A stretch of DNA of 6,666 nt, taken from assembly GCA_902803125.1 (NCBI GenBank), contig CADCOZ010000185.1, positions 1 through 6,666 on the forward strand. The letters run 5' to 3'. The notes below the pieces were generated by a model that saw nothing but the letters and a program-made list of their open reading frames with translations, was not told where the DNA came from and searched no databases. Positions 1 to 5,260 of the stretch are shown here, piece after piece (within the stretch, counting starts at the first letter, position 1; the number at the start of each line of letters is the position of its first letter). The position numbers were made by a program, and so were the translations under genes. The stretch is from an uncultured Ruminococcus sp. Lineage in GTDB: Bacteria; Bacillota; Clostridia; Oscillospirales; Acutalibacteraceae.

Positions 1-1
1 C

Positions 2-769
2 GGCGGTATCAAGATGATAGCCCATAACTGTGACTTGTATCGGGAGGTGGCGTTTGAAGATATCAGCAGTATCAAAGTGAACGAAAAGGTCATCGGCCGT
101 GTTATGCGGAAGGATACGGTATATTACTATACAGTAGACACCGGCCGAGCCGATTGGGAGCGTTATTTAGTGGTGCTGACACCGGAACGCAAGATGATGG
201 TATTCTATGCCAACAGCGATGCGTCACCGGTATCCTATGATTTTATGCAGATGATGATGGCACCGGAAGAAATAAAGAATGCAGACAGTTCTGATTCCGC
301 AGAAGAACCGGCGGCGGGCTATGAGTTTTTTGATTACGGCGGATTCGGGCGGGTGTGTACGGCAGAAGTCCGCAAAGCGGTACAAAGTCATCTGCCGAAA
401 GACCTCTATGCCCAATACGGCTTGACGGAGGATGATTTCGCACCCGTTTATCTGGAATGCAGTGATTCGGAGGTCATGAACGGAGCCTATTCCGTCTTTG
501 AAATTGTGTGGACATTTTTAACGGCGGCTGTTATGCTGGGACTGGCGATATTTTTATTCTACAAATCCATCAAAAATATGAGTTATCATTCTCGTGTAAC
601 AAGCGGAGCCATCCCGCCGCCGTTAACGGTTCGGCCGGAGGACCTTCCCACCGAAATGGGGACATATGACGGCTATGAAAGCGGGAGTGACCCGTTCAAA
701 AATCCGTTTGATAATCCCTATGAAGACCCGCTGGAGCAATTCAGGCGTGAACATGACGAGAACCCCTAA
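2..769 (+). CDS. Unrecognised single-pass membrane protein, 5'-partial
   Basis: I do not recognise the family. The frame is open to the left edge, and the first Met (base 14) has only 13 bases before it and no Shine-Dalgarno site, so the true start almost certainly lies upstream. Numbering from that Met, residues 1-160 form a soluble, mixed-charge region with a beta-rich part (about 20-65) and an acidic low-complexity stretch (about 84-100). Residues 161-183 are one strong hydrophobic helix, followed by a basic YKSIKN flank. The tail (184-251) is polar, with a PPPL segment and repeated DPF/NPF/NPY/DP motifs, and ends in charged residues. The basic flank suggests that the tail is cytoplasmic and the N-terminal region outside, possibly with another helix in the missing part. 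It ends 3 bases before a terminator, so it is the last gene of its transcript. Coding is well supported by length and codon use; function is unknown. Confidence 0.75.
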   Translation, partial: GGIKMIAHNCDLYREVAFEDISSIKVNEKVIGRVMRKDTVYYYTVDTGRADWERYLVVLTPERKMMVFYANSDASPVSYDFMQMMMAPEEIKNADSSDSAEEPAAGYEFFDYGGFGRVCTAEVRKAVQSHLPKDLYAQYGLTEDDFAPVYLECSDSEVMNGAYSVFEIVWTFLTAAVMLGLAIFLFYKSIKNMSYHSRVTSGAIPPPLTVRPEDLPTEMGTYDGYESGSDPFKNPFDNPYEDPLEQFRREHDENP

Positions 770-772
770 ACG

Positions 773-816
773 AACCGCATACCACCTGTGCAAAGGTGCG
801 TATGCGGTTTTAATTT
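773..816 (+). terminator. Intrinsic terminator after the membrane protein gene
   Basis: A perfect 10-bp stem, AACCGCATAC (773-782) with GTATGCGGTT (800-809), is topped by a 5-bp stem, CACCT (783-787) with AGGTG (794-798). There is a one-base bulge (C799) and a GTGCAA loop. TTTTAATTT follows, giving a normal U-rich tail on the + strand. On the other strand the tail is TTCGTTT, so weak bidirectional action is possible. Confidence 0.88.
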
Positions 817-951
817 GATTCTTTTTTGTCGACTGTTTTCTTTTTGGGCAGAGCCGTTGCTGTTCTTTTGGCACCGATTTCATAATCAACAAAAAACAGC
901 GGGCTATGTGCAATACATCAAGCGGAAGTACTGAAAACAGATAGGGGAGGC

Positions 952-980
952 TTGCATTTGTTGAAAAGGTGGCGTATACT
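952..980 (+). promoter_or_regulatory. Possible sigma-A-type promoter for the sua5 operon
   Basis: TATACT at 975-980 matches the -10 consensus at five of six positions. TTGCAT lies exactly 17 bp upstream at 952-957, but only its TTG matches the -35 consensus. Transcription would start near 987 and give an untranslated leader of about 250 nt before the sua5 ATG. This is the best candidate between the preceding terminator and sua5, but the -35 box is weak and the call rests on motif and spacing alone. Confidence 0.4.
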
Positions 981-986
981 GTGAGA

Positions 987-1238
987 ATAAAGAAAGTACA
1001 GCGAAAAATCTGAAAAGATATCTGCGGACGGGAAATTTTGACGGAAAAAACCAAAACCCTGTTTCATATCCCCGACCGCAGAAAAAGATTCATGGAATAT
1101 CAACATGAAAGTTTTTCGCAAGCTGTTCAAAGGCTTGTGGGCGACACGAAGTTAGTCCCTTTAGGGAGTGCAGGGATAAAGCCCCTGCTGGAAGGTTTGG
1201 AGGTCAACGCCCTCCAACATTATGAGGGGAGGATGGGG
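987..1238 (+). promoter_or_regulatory. Long structured 5' leader of sua5, candidate cis-regulatory RNA
   Basis: This gene-free stretch can be hand-folded into several stems. TCTGCGG-A-CGGG (1021-1032) pairs with CCCG-A-CCGCAGA (1071-1082) through 11 bp and one A-A mismatch, and encloses a small TTTTG/CAAAA hairpin (1036-1040, 1052-1056). Downstream come CTTGTG/CAC-g-AAG (1134-1151), TCCC/GGGA (1156-1167), GCAGGG/CCCTGC (1170-1188) and TTGGAGG/CCTCCAA (1197-1217), then the ribosome binding site. CGCAAGC (1117-1123) could instead pair with GCTTGTG (1133-1139), excluding the 1134-1151 hairpin. I could not match it to T-box (no AGGGTGGNACCGCG), TPP, SAM, THF, ZTP, fluoride or cobalamin riboswitch cores. 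No U-run follows the hairpins, so any control would act on translation rather than termination. The structure is visible in the sequence; regulation is inference. Confidence 0.4.
1226..1232 (+). promoter_or_regulatory. Shine-Dalgarno site that fixes the sua5 start
   Basis: GGGGAGG lies 6 nt before the ATG at 1239, an ideal spacing. It overlaps the edge of another in-frame ATG at 1233, which is therefore too close to be used. No comparable site precedes the earlier in-frame starts (TTG 1038, ATG 1092). Confidence 0.8.
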
Positions 1239-2249
1239 ATGAAAACAGAGGTGCTGAGGAAGGAAGAGGTGGGAAGAGCCGCCGCTGTTATCAAAAACGG
1301 CGGGTTGGTGGCGATGCCGACAGAAACGGTTTACGGACTGGCGGCCGATGCTCTCAACGGTCAGGCGGTGGCACGAATCTTTCAGGCCAAGGGCAGACCG
1401 ATGGATAACCCGCTGATTGTGCATATTGCGGAGCTGTCCCAAATAGAAGCACTGGTCAGGGCGTTTCCGCCGAAGGCTCGGCTATTGGCCGAACGGTTCT
1501 GGCCGGGACCGCTGACCATGATTCTGCCGAAATCGGATAACATTCCCGATGAGGTCAGTGCCGGACTGGACACGGTAGCCATACGCTGTCCGGCCGATGC
1601 AACGGCACGGGAGCTGATACGGCTTTCGGCACCGCTGGCGGCTCCTTCGGCGAATCTGTCGGGCAGTCCCAGCCCTACCACCGTACAGCACGTTATACAG
1701 GATATGGACGGCAGAATTGATGCCATTATCGACGGCGGTGACTGCTGTGTCGGGGTGGAATCCACCGTCATCACCTTAGCCGCTGACCCGCCTCGTCTGC
1801 TCAGACCCGGTGGGATTACCTTGGAACAGCTCAGAGAAGCCATCGGAGAAGTTATACTGGATGAAGCGGTTCTGCACCCACTGAAAAACGGTCAGCAGGC
1901 CGCCAGTCCGGGCATGAAGTATAAGCATTATGCCCCGAAAGCCAATGTGATTTTGCTGGAAGGCTCTGAAAAGGCTTTTCGGGACTTTGTCAATGCACAC
2001 GATGACGGACAAACCGCTGTTTTGTGCTATGAAGAGGACATTCCCTATCTGACAGTACCCTATCTGGTATTGGGAAAAGCAGAGGATTATGCGGAACAGG
2101 CGAACCATTTATTTGCTGTTTTGCGTCAAGCGGATGAAAAAGGCTATCAGACAGTCTATACCCATTGTCCCCGTACAGAGGGTGTCGGGCTGGCGGTCTA
2201 TAACCGCATGATACGAGCGGCGGGTTTTGAGGTGATGAAACTTGTGTAG
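1239..2249 (+). CDS. sua5: L-threonylcarbamoyladenylate synthase, two-domain Sua5/YwlC type
   Basis: This cytosolic enzyme makes threonylcarbamoyl-AMP from threonine, bicarbonate and ATP, the activated intermediate for the t6A modification at A37 of ANN-decoding tRNAs; the TsaD complex then transfers the group. The protein has 336 residues, the size of two-domain Sua5/YwlC rather than the shorter TsaC. The YrdC/TsaC domain spans about 8-200, with PTETVYGL (27-34), KGRPMDNPL (51-59), WPGPLT (88-93), APSANLSG (135-142), GVESTV (172-177) and RPGG (189-192). A conserved SPGMKYKHYAP linker (223-233) leads to the C-terminal Sua5 domain (about 236-336), which ends with RTEGVGLAVYNRMIRAA. The ATG at 1239 is chosen for its Shine-Dalgarno site and because it gives the usual family N-terminus. 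The frame stays open upstream to a TTG at 1038, but that extra part resembles nothing in the family. The gene overlaps coaE by 8 nt, which suggests translational coupling. Confidence 0.96.
   Translation: MKTEVLRKEEVGRAAAVIKNGGLVAMPTETVYGLAADALNGQAVARIFQAKGRPMDNPLIVHIAELSQIEALVRAFPPKARLLAERFWPGPLTMILPKSDNIPDEVSAGLDTVAIRCPADATARELIRLSAPLAAPSANLSGSPSPTTVQHVIQDMDGRIDAIIDGGDCCVGVESTVITLAADPPRLLRPGGITLEQLREAIGEVILDEAVLHPLKNGQQAASPGMKYKHYAPKANVILLEGSEKAFRDFVNAHDDGQTAVLCYEEDIPYLTVPYLVLGKAEDYAEQANHLFAVLRQADEKGYQTVYTHCPRTEGVGLAVYNRMIRAAGFEVMKLV
2229..2235 (+). promoter_or_regulatory. Shine-Dalgarno site inside the end of sua5 that supports the coaE TTG start
   Basis: GAGGTGA lies within the last codons of sua5, 6 nt before the TTG at 2242. 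The next in-frame Met is inside the P-loop, so the TTG is the only start that keeps the ATP-binding motif. Confidence 0.75.
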
Positions 2250-2847
2250 GATTATCGGACTGACAGGCATGACGGGAGCCGGAAAAAGCACCGTTGCACA
2301 AACACTGCGGTTATTGGGGTGCTATATCATTGATGCCGATGTGGTGGCACGGGAAGCATTGGCCAAAGGTTCAGACTGTCTTGAAGGGCTTGCCAAAATT
2401 TTTGGATATGATATAATAAACGAGGACGGTCAATGCAACCGCCGTTTATTGGCACAAAGGGCTTTTGCCGATCCGGAAGCAACGGCTTTGCTGAATAAAA
2501 TGACGCATCCGTGGATAATACAGCGTATGCAGGAATATATTGCATTATACCGCCGTCATTCTGAAGGGTGGATTGTACTGGATGCCCCTCTGCTGTATGA
2601 AAGCGGCGGGAATAAGCTGTGCGGTCCGGTGGTGGCGGTGACGGCACCGGCTGATGTTCGTTTGGACAGAATTATGAAACGGGACGCATTAACACGGGAA
2701 GAAGCCCTGTTAAGAATGCAGGCACAGCCGGAGGCCGCTTTCTATACGGAAAAAGCCGATTATGTCATTGACGGTTCACAGCCTTTATCGGCAGTGAAAG
2801 CGGCTGTGATAGATCTGTTCAGAAAACTGAAGAACCAAGAGGTGTGA
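2242..2847 (+). CDS. coaE: Dephospho-CoA kinase
   Basis: It phosphorylates the 3'-hydroxyl of the ribose of dephospho-CoA with ATP, the final step of coenzyme A synthesis in the cytosol. The 201 residues match the usual family length of about 200. The Walker A loop is GMTGAGKST (9-17), just after an IIGLTG strand. DAD (31-33) is the conserved acidic motif of the CoA-binding side. LDAPLLYESG (113-122) is the family signature, the lid region carries RIMKRDALTREEALLRMQ (143-160), and ADYVIDGS (172-179) is the typical C-terminal motif, normally ADYVIDN. Translation starts at a TTG that overlaps the sua5 stop by 8 nt. The stop is one base before the ATG of the transglycosylase. The Walker A variant GMTGAGKS, instead of the more common GGIGSGKS, keeps every key Gly, Lys and Ser. 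Confidence 0.96.
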   Translation: MCRIIGLTGMTGAGKSTVAQTLRLLGCYIIDADVVAREALAKGSDCLEGLAKIFGYDIINEDGQCNRRLLAQRAFADPEATALLNKMTHPWIIQRMQEYIALYRRHSEGWIVLDAPLLYESGGNKLCGPVVAVTAPADVRLDRIMKRDALTREEALLRMQAQPEAAFYTEKADYVIDGSQPLSAVKAAVIDLFRKLKNQEV

Positions 2848-2848
2848 C

Positions 2849-3427
2849 ATGAAAAAAATAACCTTGAAAACAGTCATCTTCTTACTGGCGATTGTGGCGT
2901 TGATGGTCGGGATTGGCATTGTCTTTCGCTTCCTGACCCAACAATGGCAGAAGGACACCTATCCGCTGTCCTATGAAACGGAAATCACAGCGGCTTCTGA
3001 AAAATACCATGTAGACAAGGCGTTGATTTACGGTGTCATCAAGACCGAGAGCAATTTTGACCCGCAGGCGGTATCCTCGGCCGGAGCCATCGGACTGATG
3101 CAGATCATGCCGGACACCTTTACATGGCTGCAAACATACTATAAAGAAGAGAATACCTACACGACAGACGATTTATATGACCCGACCATCAACATTGATT
3201 ACGGGGTGGAATTGCTGTCCATACTTTTGGAGAAATACGGGAACGAAGAAACCGCACTTTGTGCCTATAACGGCGGTGTCGGTCATGTAGATGAGTGGCT
3301 GAAAAACCCGCAGTATTCCGATGACGGCAAGACGCTCAAAGAGGTTCCCTTTGGTGAAACCGACCGTTACCGCCGCTTGGTGGAGCAAAACAAAAGCATC
3401 TACAAGCAACTGCACTTTAACGAGTAA
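2849..3427 (+). CDS. Membrane-anchored SLT-type lytic transglycosylase
   Basis: This family cleaves the MurNAc-GlcNAc bond of peptidoglycan to leave 1,6-anhydro-MurNAc ends, acting outside the membrane in wall remodelling. The 192 residues consist of a short basic N-terminus (MKKITLK), one hydrophobic helix (about 8-29) that is an uncleaved signal anchor or a signal peptide without an obvious lipobox, and an SLT domain of the GH23 lysozyme-like fold (about 44-185). Visible motifs are GVIKTESNFDP (62-72) with the predicted catalytic Glu67, the signature SSAGAIGLMQIMP (76-88), and CAYNGG (138-143). The ATG has an AAGAGGTG site 4 nt upstream and lies one base after the coaE stop, so the two are probably co-translated. 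A short SLT protein directly after coaE is, as I recall, a common arrangement in Clostridia. The physiological role (growth, sporulation or division) cannot be told from the sequence. Confidence 0.93.
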   Translation: MKKITLKTVIFLLAIVALMVGIGIVFRFLTQQWQKDTYPLSYETEITAASEKYHVDKALIYGVIKTESNFDPQAVSSAGAIGLMQIMPDTFTWLQTYYKEENTYTTDDLYDPTINIDYGVELLSILLEKYGNEETALCAYNGGVGHVDEWLKNPQYSDDGKTLKEVPFGETDRYRRLVEQNKSIYKQLHFNE

Positions 3428-3460
3428 AGGCAGGCTCAAAGCCCTCCAAGATTAGATGAA

Positions 3461-3467
3461 AGAAGGA
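3461..3467 (+). promoter_or_regulatory. Shine-Dalgarno site that decides the aminopeptidase start
   Basis: AGAAGGA overlaps the first in-frame ATG (3467), making that codon an unlikely start. The ATG codons at 3473 and 3476 lie 5 and 8 nt downstream, and either would work. Confidence 0.6.
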
Positions 3468-3472
3468 TGAAC

Positions 3473-4894
3473 ATGATGAAAGAAGAACAGAAAGAAAAGA
3501 CAGCCGCAGAATTGCTGAAAGAAAAATTGCTGGTGAAAAAAGAAAGCGGTGCCAAAACACTGCCGCAGGAAGAAATAGCAAAGGCAGACGACTTTTGTAA
3601 GGGATATACCGCTTTTTTGGACGGAGCCAAAACAGAAAGAGAAGCCGTTACCCGCACCGTTAAAATGGCAGAAGCCGCCGGCTTTGTTCCGTATGATTTC
3701 GGTAAGCACTATCAGCCCGGCGACAAGGTGTATGTGGTCAATCGGGGCAAGGCCGTAATGCTCTGTGTGATTGGGCAGAACGGCACGAAAAACGGCGTGC
3801 GGCTGGGCATCGCTCATATTGATTCGCCCCGTTTGGATTTGAAGCCGAATCCGCTGTATGAAAGTAATGACCTTGCCTTCTTTAAGACACATTATTACGG
3901 CGGCATTAAAAAATATCAATGGCCAACCGTGCCGCTGGCTCTCCACGGTGTGGTGGCACTGAAGGACGGCAGAGTGATAGATGTCTATATCGGCGATGAC
4001 GACAGCGAACCGTGCTTTGTGGTCAGCGACTTGCTCCCGCATTTAGCGGTTGACCAGATGTCAAAGGTCATGACCAAGGCGTTTGACGGTGAAATGCTGA
4101 ACGTGCTGATTGGCAGCCGTCCGTTCCGTGACGGAGAGGAAAGCGAATCGGTCAAGCTCAACATCATGAATCTGCTGTATGAGAAATACGGCTTTACCGA
4201 AGCAGACTTTATGTCGGCCGACCTGACAATGGTGCCGGCCGGCAAGGCAAGAGATGTCGGCTTTGACCGCAGTCTGATTGGTGCTTACGGACATGACGAT
4301 AAGGTTTGTGCTTATCCGGCGGTGATGGCGGCGTTAGATACGGCTGTGCCGCCGTCAACGGTGATTACTGTGCTGACGGATCGGGAAGAAATCGGTTCGG
4401 ACGGAGCCACGGGCATGAAATCGACCTATATGGCCGACTTTATCGCTGATTTGTGTGAGGCAGACGGCACCGTACTGCGTCACGTTTTAGCCAAAACGAC
4501 CTGTTTATCGGCCGATGTCAATGCCGCTTACGACCCGAATTATGCTTCGGCTTTCGAGGGCAATAACGCTTCTTATCTCAACAACGGTGCGGTTATCACC
4601 AAATACACCGGCAGCGGCGGCAAATACAGTACCTCCGATGCGGCCGCAGAATATATGGCAAAGATTCGCCGCCTGTTAGATGATAAAAACGTCCTTTGGC
4701 AGACCGGTGAGTTAGGCAAAGTAGATGGCGGCGGCGGCGGTACAATTGCCAAGTTTGTGGCCAATCTGAATGCCGATGTGGTGGATTTGGGCGTTCCGGT
4801 GCTGTGTATGCACGCCCCGTTTGAGATTGTTTCCAAAATTGATGTGTACGAAACTTACCGTGCTTTATATGAGTTTTACAATGCGGCAGAGTGA
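3473..4894 (+). CDS. M18-family zinc aminopeptidase
   Basis: This is a cytosolic dinuclear-metal exopeptidase that removes N-terminal residues from peptides; members usually form large tetrahedral complexes. Numbered from the ATG at 3473 (473 residues), the likely metal and catalytic residues are His115 in AHIDSP, Asp275/276 in GHDDKVC, Glu305/306 in TDREEIGSDGATG, Asp348 in SADVNAAYDPNY and His447 in MHAPFEI. All expected positions are filled, so the enzyme should be active. The long charged N-terminus and the KVD-(Gly)5-TIA motif (416-425) fit the subgroup seen in Clostridia rather than yeast Ape1 or human DNPEP. Substrate preference (Asp/Glu or neutral residues) cannot be read from the sequence. 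The start is uncertain by two codons. It follows the transglycosylase by 45 nt with no terminator between, so it is probably the last gene of the sua5 operon. Confidence 0.95.
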   Translation: MMKEEQKEKTAAELLKEKLLVKKESGAKTLPQEEIAKADDFCKGYTAFLDGAKTEREAVTRTVKMAEAAGFVPYDFGKHYQPGDKVYVVNRGKAVMLCVIGQNGTKNGVRLGIAHIDSPRLDLKPNPLYESNDLAFFKTHYYGGIKKYQWPTVPLALHGVVALKDGRVIDVYIGDDDSEPCFVVSDLLPHLAVDQMSKVMTKAFDGEMLNVLIGSRPFRDGEESESVKLNIMNLLYEKYGFTEADFMSADLTMVPAGKARDVGFDRSLIGAYGHDDKVCAYPAVMAALDTAVPPSTVITVLTDREEIGSDGATGMKSTYMADFIADLCEADGTVLRHVLAKTTCLSADVNAAYDPNYASAFEGNNASYLNNGAVITKYTGSGGKYSTSDAAAEYMAKIRRLLDDKNVLWQTGELGKVDGGGGGTIAKFVANLNADVVDLGVPVLCMHAPFEIVSKIDVYETYRALYEFYNAAE

Positions 4895-4912
4895 ACCAAT
4901 AGTTCCTTCCGG

Positions 4913-4948
4913 TCAGCGAAAGGCATGGACCTTTCACTGTAAAGCTGA
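4913..4948 (+). other. Stem-loop after the aminopeptidase gene, no U-tract
   Basis: TCAGC (4913-4917) and GCTGA (4944-4948) enclose GAAAGG/CCTTTC (4918-4923, 4930-4935) with a CATGGA loop. An unpaired ACTGTAAA lies on the 3' side. It sits 18 nt after the stop where a terminator is expected, but only GATTGCCTTGTCG follows, so it is not a standard intrinsic terminator. It could protect the 3' end of the mRNA or work with Rho. Confidence 0.3.
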
Positions 4949-5017
4949 TTGCCTTGTCGTCTGTTTGTAACGATAATAGAAAAAATTGTCAGAAGAGGTC
5001 AATGTTATTATGCAAAT

Positions 5018-5047
5018 TTGAAATTTTGAGTGACAATCCTGTAATAT
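5018..5047 (+). promoter_or_regulatory. Weak candidate upstream promoter for murA
   Basis: TTGAAA (5018-5023) and TAATAT (5042-5047) are 18 bp apart in AT-rich DNA. It is much poorer than the promoter at 5061-5089 and may be chance. If real, it would make tandem promoters. Confidence 0.2.
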
Positions 5048-5060
5048 CGCGGATTTCTTA

Positions 5061-5089
5061 TTGACAATCAAACATTTTTGTATTATGAT
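5061..5089 (+). promoter_or_regulatory. Near-consensus sigma-A-type promoter upstream of murA
   Basis: TTGACA (5061-5066, perfect) and TATGAT (5084-5089, five of six) are exactly 17 bp apart in AT-rich DNA. Transcription should begin around 5096, about 165 nt before the murA start. This separates murA from the preceding operon. Confidence 0.85.
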
Positions 5090-5096
5090 AACAAAA

Positions 5097-5260
5097 GATG
5101 GATTGTTTTTTTGTAGATTTATCCTATTGCCCGATGGTGCAATATTCATAGAATACGCTGTCAAAAACTGATGAATTTGACGGCGTATGTTTTGATGTTT
5201 CCGTGAAACGACTGTCCGTTTTGATAACTCATACAGACGAACTATGAGGAGTGTTGCAGT
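5097..5260 (+). promoter_or_regulatory. murA 5' leader with terminator-like hairpin
   Basis: From the predicted start site the RNA has a U-rich stretch (5104-5112), a small hairpin TATTGC/GCAATA (5125-5130, 5139-5144), and a 13-bp hairpin (5153-5165 with 5176-5188; one G-U pair; loop AACTGATGAA). GTTTTGATGTTT follows. The large hairpin looks like an intrinsic terminator of moderate strength, set between promoter and gene. It could be an attenuator or the 3' end of a small RNA of about 95-100 nt. I found no clear antiterminator pairing and no known riboswitch core. The rest of 4895-5260 holds no plausible gene on either strand. Confidence 0.45.
5246..5251 (+). promoter_or_regulatory. Shine-Dalgarno site for the murA TTG start
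   Basis: GAGGAG lies 9 nt before the TTG at 5261. The TTG gives the standard MurA N-terminus (KQIVISGG), and no ATG is available nearby in frame. Confidence 0.8.

Noticed and set aside
623..1054. 143-residue ORF on the - strand
   Set aside because: It runs through the terminator and the end of the membrane protein gene, has no ribosome binding site, and reads as low-complexity shadow.
1134..1217. T-box or other known riboswitch upstream of sua5
   Set aside because: No T-box AGGGTGGNACCGCG motif and no conserved core of common riboswitches is visible, and no terminator follows the hairpins.
1038..1238. In-frame N-terminal extension of Sua5 from a TTG at 1038
   Set aside because: The extra 67 residues resemble no part of Sua5, no good Shine-Dalgarno precedes 1038, and the ATG at 1239 has an ideal one and gives the family length. 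The open frame is probably chance, and the stretch is better explained as leader RNA.
2266..2292. Unusual CoaE Walker A loop (GMTGAGKST)
   Set aside because: All essential Gly, Lys and Ser/Thr residues are kept, so it is ordinary family variation.
5221..5248. Second murA promoter with TTGATA at 5221 and TATGAG at 5243
   Set aside because: Its -10 overlaps the Shine-Dalgarno site, so the transcript would begin too close to the start codon to be translated normally.
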